IMG/VR virus record: IMGVR_UViG_3300042306_000615
Coordinates: 1 to 29,490 of that record
Reading direction: 5' to 3' (one strand)
Source of the DNA: a virus
Length of the DNA stretch: 29,490 bases
The notes under the pieces are model-generated. The model did no database searches. It had not been told where the DNA came from and saw only the letters and a program-made list of their open reading frames with translations. The position numbers and the translations under genes were made by a program. Below are positions 1 to 6,108 of this stretch, piece by piece (the first letter of the stretch is position 1; each line of letters opens with the position of its first letter).

Positions 1-6
1 TTTCAT
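1..6 (-). CDS. Start of a gene leaving the left edge (partial)
   Basis: An ATG followed by AAA reads off the left edge on the minus strand. It is preceded by the A/C-rich leader AACAGACCA, the same kind of leader seen before most starts in this window. Only two codons are visible, so nothing can be said about the product. The call rests on the leader and on the continuing minus-strand operon. Confidence 0.3.
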
Positions 7-41
7 TGGTCTGTTTTCTATTGGTTGGAAAGTAATCCCCT

Positions 42-105
42 GCCTCCCGCGTTTGAATTATCCGTGATCCAATCCCGGTCAGAAAAGAAACACGGTGCGG
101 GAGGC
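42..105 (-). repeat. Intergenic inverted repeat / structured leader
   Basis: A perfect 9-bp inverted repeat (GCCTCCCGC at 42-50, GCGGGAGGC at 97-105) encloses a second 5-bp stem (CCGTG at 62-66, CACGG at 91-95). It fills the gap between the stop of the gene at 113 and the next start at the left edge. There is no T-tract on either side, so it is not a classical terminator. It shares the blocks CCCGGTC and GCGGGAGG with the hairpin at 696-749. Confidence 0.6.
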
Positions 106-112
106 GTGGTCG

Positions 113-322
113 TCAGCACTCGCTGGGACCGGGGAGAGTGTATCGCGCCACGTTCTTTCCCGATGGCGTGCGGATGGTTTCGGTGCGGATGTCGTGCCCT
201 TCGCGGCGTAGGTCTAGGACTCGCGCCCCTAGGCGTAGGCAGTTGAAGAGGCTTAGGGCTTGCAGCGCCGTTAGTGACTCGCCGGATTTCAAATGCTCAA
301 GTATGGCTTCGGATTGGCTCAT
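113..322 (-). CDS. Small winged-helix DNA-binding phage protein
   Basis: A 69-residue protein. The pattern 'ILEHLKSGESLTALQALSLF' followed by 'RLGARVLDLRREGHDI' is the typical short helix-turn-helix domain found in phage early operons (HTH_39-like family, recalled from the family pattern). It ends with a basic wing-like segment with ARYTL. This suggests DNA binding or a recombination/regulatory accessory role. The start overlaps the stop of the upstream gene by four bases (ATGA), so it is translationally coupled at the end of the recombination operon. The function is inferred from the fold only. Confidence 0.75.
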   Translation of the reverse strand: MSQSEAILEHLKSGESLTALQALSLFNCLRLGARVLDLRREGHDIRTETIRTPSGKNVARYTLPGPSEC

Positions 323-678
323 GGCTTGGCCTTTCTAAATTCTAGCATTGCGTCTGCCGCCCTCCATGCGGCTCCTGGGAAATCATAACGGCGTCTTCCT
401 TTGTGGATTTTTTCGTTAGTTTCATCGTCATAAGGATCTTCATGCGTTGTCATCCATGACCCATCAATCTCGCTGGTTTTGGTGAAATGCCCGCTGGCAA
501 AGAGTCCTTGTAATGCCATCCCCGCAAACCAGTCGCGGAGGGACATTCCGGCGGATTCGTGATGCACTATGTTGCCGGAAAAGTTCCCGGCGCTGTCGTG
601 TTGTTCCGCGATTATCTCGCCATGCGGGAATGCGCTGCCCCCGTCGTCGGTTGGCTTTGTTTTTATTGGCTGAGTCAT
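319..678 (-). CDS. Conserved phage protein with SAFP and GMSLRDWFAGMAL motifs
   Basis: A 119-residue protein, starting at the ATG at 678. A longer open frame exists to 807, but it would run through the hairpin at 696-749, and codon 1 here has an A-rich leader (GGAAACCAAATACGACA). The motif order 'GGSAFP' then 'GMSLRDWFAGMALQG' then an A-A-D-A-M-L-E segment near the end is widespread in small uncharacterised tailed-phage proteins. No catalytic residues are recognisable. Its stop overlaps the downstream HTH gene by ATGA. Function unknown. Confidence 0.75.
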   Translation of the reverse strand: MTQPIKTKPTDDGGSAFPHGEIIAEQHDSAGNFSGNIVHHESAGMSLRDWFAGMALQGLFASGHFTKTSEIDGSWMTTHEDPYDDETNEKIHKGRRRYDFPGAAWRAADAMLEFRKAKP

Positions 679-695
679 TGTCGTATTTGGTTTCC

Positions 696-749
696 CCCAA
701 CGCCCTCCCGGTCTGAAACCGACCAAGGAAAAGCGCGGGAGGGGTTGGG
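696..749 (-). repeat. Strong 14-bp hairpin between two early genes
   Basis: Bases 696-710 pair with 736-749: 14 base pairs with a single bulged G at 702 (CCCAAC, bulge, CCCTCCCG against CGGGAGGGGTTGGG). It sits directly after the stop of the gene at 753 and just before the start at 678. On the minus strand it is followed by GGAAACC, not a U-run. It may stabilise or process the transcript, or attenuate it. Confidence 0.65.
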
Positions 750-752
750 AGA

Positions 753-998
753 TTAAAGTGCCAACCTGATTGCCTGCGTGATATTGTTTGCCCACACGCC
801 AGCGCAATAATCGCTTTGGCTGTCGTGTTTGTCGTCAAGGGTGCGAACATTGATGCATGTCACTGAATCCTCGCTTCCGTTCTTGAGGAACTCGACAACG
901 TATTTTGTCAGCGGGTGCGATGCGCGGCGGGTGTTGCCGTGTTGGTTTACGGTGAATCCGGCTTTTTCAAGTTTCTTGATGGCGTTTGCGATTGTCAT
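753..998 (-). CDS. Small phage protein of unknown function
   Basis: An 81-residue protein. The start at 998 is chosen because the ATG follows the leader CCGACCAAACCAA, identical to the leader of the gene starting at 4609. A longer frame exists to 1082 but lacks such a leader and would include the promoter at 1041-1069. The N-terminal half (AIKKLEKAGFTVN) looks like a short helix followed by strands, and the C-terminal part is rich in Asp, Asn and Thr. No family is recognised. It appears to have its own promoter. Confidence 0.7.
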   Translation of the reverse strand: MTIANAIKKLEKAGFTVNQHGNTRRASHPLTKYVVEFLKNGSEDSVTCINVRTLDDKHDSQSDYCAGVWANNITQAIRLAL

Positions 999-1040
999 TT
1001 GGTTTGGTCGGTTGGTGCGTTGCGTCGTGCAACTGAGGAG

Positions 1041-1069
1041 AACATACGGGACGCCCTCCCCGGTTGCAA
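1041..1069 (-). promoter_or_regulatory. Candidate sigma70-type promoter for the gene at 753-998
   Basis: On the minus strand, TTGCAA (1064-1069) and TATGTT (1041-1046) are separated by 17 bases. Transcription would start near 1034, about 36 bases before the ATG at 998. Between promoter and gene lies an inverted repeat, GTTGC-N5-GCAAC (about 1017-1031), which could be an operator. Confidence 0.5.
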
Positions 1070-1088
1070 GAAAAACTTTCATTATTTT

Positions 1089-1418
1089 TTAGGGGGCAGG
1101 AGAGGCTTGTTTTGTAGGGGTTCCGGCTTCGATTCGCAGCATGACGGCCAGCATCTCGGCGGCGGAATGCGCGACATGAACCTGCCCTTGCCATGAGCCG
1201 TGGAAGGAAACTTGCGGCTCGGTCAGCTTCCGGTCACTCGGCCTAACATCCGGGTTCTTGACCTCGAAAAGATAGTTGCGCCCGCGCCATCCCACCACGA
1301 GGTCGGGGAAGCCCTCGCCGCATGCGGAGGCGTCGTAAACGCTGGCATCCGGCATTGCGGCTTTGAAGGAGTTGATCGTGGCGAGTTGGTTCGCGTCAAC
1401 TCTGGCGGCGTATTTCAT
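1089..1418 (-). CDS. PD-(D/E)XK nuclease, VRR-NUC-like
   Basis: A 109-residue protein with the compact core of the restriction-like nuclease fold. 'GEGFPDLVVGW' supplies Asp39, 'YLFEVKN' supplies the E-x-K pair Glu52/Lys54, and Gln69 in 'TEPQVSFH' follows as in VRR-NUC and phage resolvase-like nucleases. Such enzymes cut branched or flapped DNA. It is the last gene of the ERF, exonuclease and small-protein operon, with a four-base ATGA overlap to its upstream neighbour, so a role in phage recombination or replication intermediates is likely. The Ala/Pro/Lys-rich tail is probably disordered. A structure-specific substrate is inference. Confidence 0.8.
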   Translation of the reverse strand: MKYAARVDANQLATINSFKAAMPDASVYDASACGEGFPDLVVGWRGRNYLFEVKNPDVRPSDRKLTEPQVSFHGSWQGQVHVAHSAAEMLAVMLRIEAGTPTKQASPAP

Positions 1419-1633
1419 CGAACACCCTCCTCATTCCAAAGCCGGATGTTGAGCGACTTGGCTGCAGCGGTTAGGGCTTCGTCTTCGGTTGCGCCTTTGC
1501 CGATAACGGTCATTCCATGCCTTGCGGCGTAGCGGTTGCCGTTGTCTTCGGTTATTGGCTCAACGGTTAGATGATGGCGCTGCATCCAGCGAAGGCGCGG
1601 CGACGGGGTTTCTGGGATGTCGAATAGGTTCAT
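1415..1633 (-). CDS. Small phage protein in the recombination operon
   Basis: A 72-residue protein, starting at the ATG at 1633, which overlaps the exonuclease stop (ATGA). The sequence contains 'HGMTVIGKGATEDEALTAAA', a pattern that looks like a small alpha/beta domain with an Asp/Glu-led helix. A longer open frame to 1711 is rejected because it lies inside the exonuclease. The function is unknown; position between exonuclease and nuclease suggests an accessory part of the recombination module. Confidence 0.7.
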   Translation of the reverse strand: MNLFDIPETPSPRLRWMQRHHLTVEPITEDNGNRYAARHGMTVIGKGATEDEALTAAAKSLNIRLWNEEGVR

Positions 1634-2274
1634 AGTTTGTCTAGGTGTGGGAAAATGATGGGAAACTCTTCGGCCAGGATGTCGCTGGCGAGTTCTTCCA
1701 GCCTGTCGCAAAATTTGAGAATCCCGGCTTGGAGCTTCTCGGTGTAATCGTCTCGCTCAACGATGACGAGCATATTGTCGATGTGCGGATTGTCGGCATA
1801 GGCGAGGAAATAACACTTATCAGCCCCGGTAACGATCATCTCGCCGTGGCATTGCGCCTTGTGGTCTAACGGCAACCCGCCTTCGATGCGCCATTTCAAG
1901 AACGTATGGAGCGCAGGGCATTTGATTTCCACCGGGCATCCATCGTCCGCGATGGCATCCGGGCTTGCTCCATATCGCCCGCAATCTGACAGGAAAAACC
2001 CGCAATCACGGGCGTTAAGGCCATGCCGGAAGTTAAGCCATGACAAGGCTTGTTTCTCCAGATAGTTACCGCGCTCGGTGTCGGGGCTGCCCTTAAAGTC
2101 TGCCAACCACCCGCAAGCGGCGGCGATGAGTTCGGCGGCGTAGCTATCCGACGTTTTGGAATACTCGCCCTTAGCTGGCGTTACGATCCGGCCAAACTCG
2201 CTGGCGGTCGGCCTGCCCTTTCGGTATCCCCACCATTCCGGCGAGCCTTGCACGCATTGGATTTCGCGGCTCAT
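1630..2274 (-). CDS. YqaJ-type viral exonuclease (lambda exonuclease family)
   Basis: A 214-residue protein that matches the YqaJ/lambda-exonuclease family. 'GSPEWWGYRKGRPTASEFG' is the N-terminal signature. 'GASPDA' gives the metal-binding Asp106, 'VEIKCP' gives the catalytic Glu116/Lys118, and Gln141 with a following His continues the usual helix. These enzymes digest one strand from double-strand ends so that an annealing protein can load. The ERF annealing gene lies directly upstream with an ATGA overlap, the classic partner arrangement (compare exo/bet). Length is normal for the family. Activity is inferred from the intact motif set. Confidence 0.9.
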   Translation of the reverse strand: MSREIQCVQGSPEWWGYRKGRPTASEFGRIVTPAKGEYSKTSDSYAAELIAAACGWLADFKGSPDTERGNYLEKQALSWLNFRHGLNARDCGFFLSDCGRYGASPDAIADDGCPVEIKCPALHTFLKWRIEGGLPLDHKAQCHGEMIVTGADKCYFLAYADNPHIDNMLVIVERDDYTEKLQAGILKFCDRLEELASDILAEEFPIIFPHLDKL

Positions 2275-2957
2275 TTCAACTTGTCGTTGAGGGTTTTAAT
2301 CACCTTGCGGAAGGCGTCGGCAGGGATGTCTGCCGGCGTCTCGACTTGGAGCCATTGCAGCATTTTATCCTTCGTATCCGTCGCCGGGATTTGGGCAAGT
2401 AAGCCCTCAATCTCGGCAATCTGCGCGGCGGTGATGTTCGGCGTTCCGGCAGATCCCCCGTTGTCGTCATGGTCCGAAACGATGAGGTTGAGCGCGGCGG
2501 TTAGGGCGTAGCGTTTTGCGTAGCTGATTGCGCTGCCCATCTTTTGGGTGTCGTTGGCCCGCATCGCGGAATCCACCGGAACGGTCACAGATCGGTTGAA
2601 CGCCCCGCCGTCCTTGTGCATAACGTGGCAGACGGCGGTCAGTTTTCCCGGTTCCGGTGTCTGGGTGTCGAATGAAACCGACAAGCCGTTTGACGCTAGG
2701 GATTCGCGGATTGCCATCATGATGTCGTCAAGACTTGCGAATTGCCCACGGTCTGACTTGCGCCCCTTGAAGGTTGAGGGCGCGGTTGACTGGAAGCTGG
2801 CGAGGGCGGCAGCAAGCGCCTTGTCCGCCTGCTTTGCCTCCCATCGTTCTTGAAGCTGCATGAGCTTCTCCAGCTTGTCGGTGTCGACGGTTGATAGGTC
2901 GGCCCCCAACAAAAGGGACATGGGCGCGGCTTGTGGCGTTGTTAGTTCGGTGCTCAT
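2271..2957 (-). CDS. erf: ERF-family single-strand annealing protein
   Basis: A 228-residue protein. The central part, with 'GRKSDRGQFASLDDIM', 'LSVSFDTQTPEPGKL' and 'KMGSAISYAKRYALTAALNL', is the ERF signature of phage single-strand annealing recombinases. The C-terminal 60 residues form a separate small domain after the Gly/Asp-rich linker 'SDHDDNGGSAG'. ERF proteins form rings on ssDNA and pair complementary strands. The gene overlaps the downstream exonuclease by ATGA. Its ATG has the A/C-rich leader GACCACCAAACCA. Identification is strong; partner specificity is inferred from linkage. Confidence 0.9.
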   Translation of the reverse strand: MSTELTTPQAAPMSLLLGADLSTVDTDKLEKLMQLQERWEAKQADKALAAALASFQSTAPSTFKGRKSDRGQFASLDDIMMAIRESLASNGLSVSFDTQTPEPGKLTAVCHVMHKDGGAFNRSVTVPVDSAMRANDTQKMGSAISYAKRYALTAALNLIVSDHDDNGGSAGTPNITAAQIAEIEGLLAQIPATDTKDKMLQWLQVETPADIPADAFRKVIKTLNDKLK

Positions 2958-3142
2958 TGGTTTGGTGGTCTATATTTCCCCGGCTTGACCGCATGGGGTT
3001 TCGCGGTCGGGTAAACGCGGTGTGCGTACCCGAAAGATTGGTTTACGTCGGCGGTGATTGCCACCTTCCATCGCCGCCATTCGGTAAAGGCGATTTGGGC
3101 GAGCAGGACGGCAAAGCCTAGGATGAGGGTAGCTAGGATCAT
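2954..3142 (-). CDS. Small single-pass membrane protein
   Basis: A 62-residue protein. Residues about 1-20 (MILATLILGFAVLLAQIAF) form one hydrophobic helix; the remainder is basic and aromatic. The start at 3142 shares a TAATG overlap with the upstream stop, and the stop overlaps the ERF start. Membrane-anchored accessory proteins in early operons are common but diverse. Function unknown. Confidence 0.65.
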   Translation of the reverse strand: MILATLILGFAVLLAQIAFTEWRRWKVAITADVNQSFGYAHRVYPTAKPHAVKPGKYRPPNQ

Positions 3143-3360
3143 TAGTCTAAGTCGGTAAAGTATGACCCGAACGGCTTCCCGGCTGGTTTGCAATCCGCGC
3201 AGCAGTCGGTGGCGAAATCACCGTTGGCTTCCAGCACAGCATCTTGCGCGTTGATTAACTCAAACTGCGCGGGGTCGCATAGCTTCTCGCCTTGTAGCTC
3301 CCAAGTCTTTCCGCAAAAACGGCAGCAAAAGTGAAACAGCGGGGTGATGGTCATTTTCAT
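3142..3360 (-). CDS. Small zinc-binding phage protein
   Basis: A 72-residue protein. An N-terminal 'CCRFCGKTWEL' and a later 'CCADCK' give two C-x2-C pairs, the layout of a zinc ribbon. The start at 3360 overlaps the stop of the upstream gene by ATGA. It is one of at least three consecutive Cys-rich proteins in this operon. It could bind DNA, RNA or a host protein; none is indicated by the sequence. Confidence 0.7.
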   Translation of the reverse strand: MKMTITPLFHFCCRFCGKTWELQGEKLCDPAQFELINAQDAVLEANGDFATDCCADCKPAGKPFGSYFTDLD

Positions 3361-3563
3361 GGCTTGGGTTTGTAGGTCGGGCAATGCTCTCCATTATAAT
3401 GCCAGATATAGCATTTATGGAGCGGCGTCACAACATAGCAATCAGGGATTGGAGGCATTTGAGGGAGCGGGCAAGTGCAATTCCCTGCGATTGAGTGGCG
3501 ATTGTTACCTTTGGCGGTTTTTTCCCACTGCGCGAACACGCATGTTTTGCATGACTGTTTCAT
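3357..3563 (-). CDS. Cysteine-rich small phage protein
   Basis: A 68-residue protein with the spaced cysteines 'CKTCVFAQW', 'GNCTCPLP', 'DCYVV', 'HKCYIWHYNGEHC'. The C-terminal 'C-P-x-Y-K-P' ending is a common feature of small zinc-binding phage proteins. It overlaps both neighbours by ATGA. Cys and His density suggests structural zinc. Function unknown. Confidence 0.7.
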   Translation of the reverse strand: MKQSCKTCVFAQWEKTAKGNNRHSIAGNCTCPLPQMPPIPDCYVVTPLHKCYIWHYNGEHCPTYKPKP

Positions 3564-3871
3564 GGCTGGCGTTTTGGTAGGGGCTTTGACCAGATAGAAA
3601 GCCCCTTCGATAGCTGGACAAGGACAACGGGGCGCGGGTGGAAGGTTAGCAAGGCGTCGTAAAGCATGACATGCTGAAACTGCGGGTAATGCGTTGTGAG
3701 TTGCTCATATCCCTGAGCAACCGCTTCACTCCTGCGTAGTCGAGGCACCTTCGCAATATAGGCGGCAGCATCTGGCATGCGTTCGATTGCAGACTTGGCG
3801 AGTCCTTCGATGTTTGATGCGCGGGACATGGCGCGGGCGACAAGCTGGGAGGCTGTTAGGGTGTGGGTCAT
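3560..3871 (-). CDS. Hypothetical phage protein
   Basis: A 103-residue, mostly helical protein (Ala-rich first half, 'SQLVARAMSRASNIEGLAKSA'). A hydrophobic strand-like C-terminal part, 'RPVVLVQLSKGLSIW', follows. No known family is recognised. It is translationally coupled on both sides through ATGA overlaps, so it is almost certainly expressed with the early operon. Confidence 0.65.
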   Translation of the reverse strand: MTHTLTASQLVARAMSRASNIEGLAKSAIERMPDAAAYIAKVPRLRRSEAVAQGYEQLTTHYPQFQHVMLYDALLTFHPRPVVLVQLSKGLSIWSKPLPKRQP

Positions 3872-4050
3872 TTCTCGTGGGATGGGTCGGTTGATTCGCA
3901 GGTGACGCCGTTAGCGCGTAGGATCTCAATTCCGCTGGCGATTCCGTGGGCGCATTCGCTGCAGATGTATTGTTGCTGGCCGTCAACGGTCGCCACAAAC
4001 GGGCTTTGATCGAACGGTTCCTTGCATATGGGGCATTGGTTGGTGGTCAT
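3868..4050 (-). CDS. Small zinc-finger phage protein
   Basis: A 60-residue protein. 'CPICKEPF' near the N-terminus and 'YICSECAHG' at about residues 32-40 form two C-x2-C knuckles, a treble-clef or ribbon-like site. The ATG at 4050 (leader ACCACCA-like) is preferred over the ATG at 4080 because it overlaps the upstream stop by ATGA. A nucleic-acid or protein-binding role is likely but not shown. Confidence 0.7.
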   Translation of the reverse strand: MTTNQCPICKEPFDQSPFVATVDGQQQYICSECAHGIASGIEILRANGVTCESTDPSHEK

Positions 4051-4370
4051 ACGGCTTCGATGTGGAAGAATGGATCGCAAAACAACTGAGTGCGGTTAAA
4101 GTCAAGCGCCCTGCTGTGCCACCAAAAAACACAGCGTTGCCCAACTTCAATTTCCACTCCATCAAACCCGCCCCGTCCAACCCACTCCGTTTTCCCCTCG
4201 GGCAACGGCGGGAGATGCGGCAGCATGTGTTCCGGTATCGGCACAATGCGTTGAGTGGGGTCTTGCGGCTCATTGGCGAGGATGGAGTCGAGTCGGATGA
4301 TTAAGGCGTCAACCCGCGCTTGTAGTTCATCAATGCGGGCGTTTAGTGCGGTGATTTCTTCGAGTGTCAT
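4047..4370 (-). CDS. Coiled-coil small phage protein
   Basis: A 107-residue protein. The start at 4370 has the leader CGACCAA and begins 'MTLEEITALNARIDELQARV', a clear heptad coiled coil to about residue 32. A Pro-rich hinge ('IPEHMLPHLPPLPEG') follows, then a strand-rich C-terminal part. A coiled coil followed by a short globular tail suggests an oligomeric binding protein. No family is recognised. Confidence 0.65.
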   Translation of the reverse strand: MTLEEITALNARIDELQARVDALIIRLDSILANEPQDPTQRIVPIPEHMLPHLPPLPEGKTEWVGRGGFDGVEIEVGQRCVFWWHSRALDFNRTQLFCDPFFHIEAV

Positions 4371-4423
4371 TTGGTCGGGGCGTTGAGGTTGGCCGGGGGT
4401 TGGACCCGGCTTGGGTGGGATGC

Positions 4424-4609
4424 TTAGTAAATGGTGATTGCGAACTCGCTGGTTTTGTTGCCGATTCTGAACCATCCGCCGTTAGGGGTGAGAACGTAGT
4501 CGCTAGCGCCAAGGCTTTCGATGTAGTCGCTGACTGTCATTCCGGTGATGATCTTTCCGCGCTTTTGGTTGCCTTGGCGGAATCCGAATTTGATTGATGA
4601 GGTTTGCAT
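4424..4609 (-). CDS. First gene of the leftward early operon, unknown function
   Basis: A 61-residue protein. The start at 4609 is supported by the leader CTAACCGACCAAACCAA, the same as for the gene starting at 998. An internal ATG (MTVSDYIESLG) could also be used. The second half 'YVLTPNGGWFRIGNKTSEF' is strand-rich. It follows the candidate leftward promoter at 4654-4681, so it would be the first early product. Function unknown. Confidence 0.65.
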   Translation of the reverse strand: MQTSSIKFGFRQGNQKRGKIITGMTVSDYIESLGASDYVLTPNGGWFRIGNKTSEFAITIY

Positions 4610-4653
4610 TTGGTTTGGTCGGTTAGGTTGGCAGCGCGTCGGCTGATGTGAGA

Positions 4654-4681
4654 AAGATACAAAACCCGCCCCGCCCCGCAA
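4654..4681 (-). promoter_or_regulatory. Candidate leftward early promoter
   Basis: TTGCGG (4676-4681) and TATCTT (4654-4659) are spaced by 16 bases on the minus strand, with an A-run directly upstream. Transcription would start near 4647, about 38 bases before the first leftward gene. It faces the rightward promoter at 4755-4782, giving a divergent control region. Confidence 0.5.
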
Positions 4682-4740
4682 GTTTTTTTTGCATTATTCT
4701 CACGGGAAAGCGCAAAGCCTTGTTTTTCAACGGGTTACAA

Positions 4741-4761
4741 CTCGCAAGAATTTGTTGCGAG
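4741..4761. promoter_or_regulatory. Operator-like perfect inverted repeat
   Basis: CTCGCAA (4741-4747) and TTGCGAG (4755-4761) form a perfect 7-bp inverted repeat with a 7-base spacer. The right half covers the -35 element of the rightward promoter. The dyad size suits a dimeric HTH repressor, most simply the product of the adjacent gene at 4789, which would make it autoregulatory (inference). Confidence 0.6.
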
Positions 4762-4782
4762 GGTTGATCGGGATGGTAAGAT
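4755..4782 (+). promoter_or_regulatory. Rightward promoter, probably giving a leaderless mRNA
   Basis: TTGCGA (4755-4760), a 16-base spacer and TAAGAT (4777-4782) lie just before the ATG at 4789. The expected transcription start is at or within a base or two of that ATG, and there is no Shine-Dalgarno sequence, so the message may be leaderless, as is lambda cI made from PRM. Confidence 0.55.
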
Positions 4783-4788
4783 TGGCGC

Positions 4789-4989
4789 ATGACGCAAGCG
4801 CAAATCAAGAAACTGGCGGAAAGGTGGCTGAAAGCATCGCCCCCTACGGGCTGGGGTCGCAGGACTAAAAGCCTGCTGGCGGAAAGTTCAGGCGTTTCCG
4901 TTCCTGAAATCTCCCGGCTGTTAGGGGACAAGGGCAAGCCATCGGCGCGGACGCTGGCGGCGGTTGAGACGTTTTTGATGAGCTTCTAA
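4789..4989 (+). CDS. Cro/XRE-like HTH regulator
   Basis: A 66-residue all-helical protein. Residues about 27-60 ('KSLLAESSGVSVPEISRLLG' then 'KPSARTLAAVETFL') give the XRE-type helix-turn-helix with recognition helix VPEISRLLG. It has the size of a Cro protein and no peptidase or dimerisation tail like CI. It sits beside the 4741-4761 dyad and between divergent promoters, so it probably represses one or both. It is transcribed away from the early operon. No second repressor is visible in the window. Confidence 0.8.
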   Translation: MTQAQIKKLAERWLKASPPTGWGRRTKSLLAESSGVSVPEISRLLGDKGKPSARTLAAVETFLMSF

Positions 4990-4999
4990 CAAACTTTCT

Positions 5000-5062
5000 C
5001 ACCACGGGGTTAACGGGCTTCATGCCCGGTGGCAAGTGTCCCGACTTGCCCGCCCTGTGGTG
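5000..5062 (+). ncRNA. Candidate three-way-junction structured RNA element
   Basis: A closing stem of 10 pairs (5000-5009 with 5053-5062, one G-U) encloses two perfect hairpins: CGGGC-UUCAU-GCCCG (5014-5028) and GGCAAGU-GUCCCG-ACUUGCC (5031-5050). All bases but short linkers are paired. It lies in the intergenic space between the HTH gene and the ORF at 5083. There is no U-tract after it. I recognise no known riboswitch or ribozyme core. It could control expression of the downstream ORF or be a stable small RNA. Confidence 0.55.
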
Positions 5063-5082
5063 GGGATTCTAACTTTAAATAA

Positions 5083-5310
5083 ATGAGCAATCCAACCCCG
5101 AGCCGCTACCGTTGGGCATGGAGGGGCGTCACGTTCGACTTTTACCGCCTATGCCGCATCCTAGGCATTAACGGCGGGCCGCAAGAACATGCGCTCAAAA
5201 AGATCATTCGCGCCGGGAAGTCGATCAAGCCAATCACTCAGGACATTGATGAGGCGATTGATTCGCTTCGACGCTGGAAGGATATGATTGAGGAGGATGC
5301 GCAGGACTAG
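5083..5310 (+). CDS. Conserved phage protein (HALKKIIRAG motif)
   Basis: A 75-residue protein. 'TFDFYRLCRILGI' followed by 'QEHALKKIIRAGKSIKPITQDI' and a helical end 'SLRRWKDMIEEDAQ' matches a small helical protein frequent in tailed phages, without assigned function. It follows the HTH gene and the structured RNA element. No Shine-Dalgarno sequence is present; the leader is AACTTTAAATAA. Its stop shares the palindrome CTAG with the stop of the convergent gene at 5307. Confidence 0.75.
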   Translation: MSNPTPSRYRWAWRGVTFDFYRLCRILGINGGPQEHALKKIIRAGKSIKPITQDIDEAIDSLRRWKDMIEEDAQD

Positions 5311-5555
5311 CCCGTTGGTGGCACATCTTCGTTGTATTCGGTTTCGTAGTATTCGCCGCCGAGCTTGTATCGATTGATGAACTCCTTGTGCTTGGGATTT
5401 TCCCCGTTGGCGTAGTCGTCGATCACTTCCGCTTCGCCTTCCTCCCATTCCATCGCGGTGCATTCCATGATGGCGGTATGTCGGGCATCTTCGGGATTGT
5501 CGGCTTTCACACAGACAGTTTTTCGTGCGGTGATTTCCAGTTCGTAGTATGGCAT
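5307..5555 (-). CDS. Small acidic protein, possibly DpnD/PcfM-like
   Basis: An 82-residue protein. The start at 5555 begins 'MPYYELEITARKTVCVKADN', a strand-loop-strand followed by 'PEDARHTAIMECTAMEWEEG'. This resembles the short DpnD/PcfM-type domain (a strand pair followed by a helix with acidic residues). The C-terminal part is very acidic and Tyr-rich. The longer frame to 5645 lacks a leader motif. Family assignment is tentative and the function unknown. It converges on the gene ending at 5310, with stop codons sharing CTAG. Confidence 0.65.
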   Translation of the reverse strand: MPYYELEITARKTVCVKADNPEDARHTAIMECTAMEWEEGEAEVIDDYANGENPKHKEFINRYKLGGEYYETEYNEDVPPTG

Positions 5556-5811
5556 GTTCGTTTTTGTTTGGTTTTTCCGCGTCCCCCGAACGGCTAACAA
5601 GACGGTCGAGGCAACGGCGGGAAGGTTTCTATTCGAGGCCGGCATGATCCGCGCCGTGCCTCACCTCAGCGTTCTCGGAAAAAAATGCAGAAAACCGAAT
5701 CTTTTTTGTTGCAACATTAAAGATTTTGTGCGATTCTTGCCTTGTCGACAGGGAAAAGCCTGCTGACTCCCTCCGGGGGAAGCCCGGAACGTCAAAACGA
5801 AAGACAGAAAA
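5556..5811. promoter_or_regulatory. Divergent intergenic region with palindrome and hairpin
   Basis: This 256-base gap separates a leftward gene (start 5555) and a rightward gene (start 5812). It holds the perfect palindrome GTTGCAAC (5708-5715); TTGCAA within it could serve as -35 in either direction (weak -10s GATTCT rightward and TCTGCA leftward, each 17 bases away). A hairpin TCCGGG-GGAAG-CCCGGA (5772-5788) lies in the leader of the rightward gene. No ORF in the gap looks coding. Confidence 0.4.
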
Positions 5812-6108
5812 ATGAAAGTTACCATTACCTACCGCCTCGCGACCCGCACCACCAACTGGAGCAAAGTCGCCCTCGAAAACTGGGCTCGCCAAGGCAAGCC
5901 GCGCCTCCGGACGGATGGAACCCCATGCCAGCCCGGCGATGTCGTTAACCGCTTCGAGGAATTTCAGGCCGTCGCCACCGCTGAAGACGGTTCGACGCTC
6001 CGCATGAAGTCTCCGAAGTATCTCCAGAATCAGACGCTGGCCGAGCTTTCCGCTCGCTCCCTCGCCGCCTGGCCAAATTGCCAAATCGAATGGAAGGAGG
6101 CCGCATGA
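5812..6108 (+). CDS. Hypothetical protein of the rightward cassette
   Basis: A 98-residue protein. An N-terminal strand 'KVTITYRLATRTTNWSKVAL', a central 'PGDVVNRFEEFQAVATAEDG' and a helical Ala/Leu-rich end suggest a small alpha/beta protein. No family is recognised. It overlaps the next gene by ATGA, and the two share one terminator, so they form a two-gene unit opposite to the main phage direction. The competing minus-strand frame here (5629-6609) is rejected because its composition and lack of any domain look like a shadow. Confidence 0.65.
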   Translation: MKVTITYRLATRTTNWSKVALENWARQGKPRLRTDGTPCQPGDVVNRFEEFQAVATAEDGSTLRMKSPKYLQNQTLAELSARSLAAWPNCQIEWKEAA

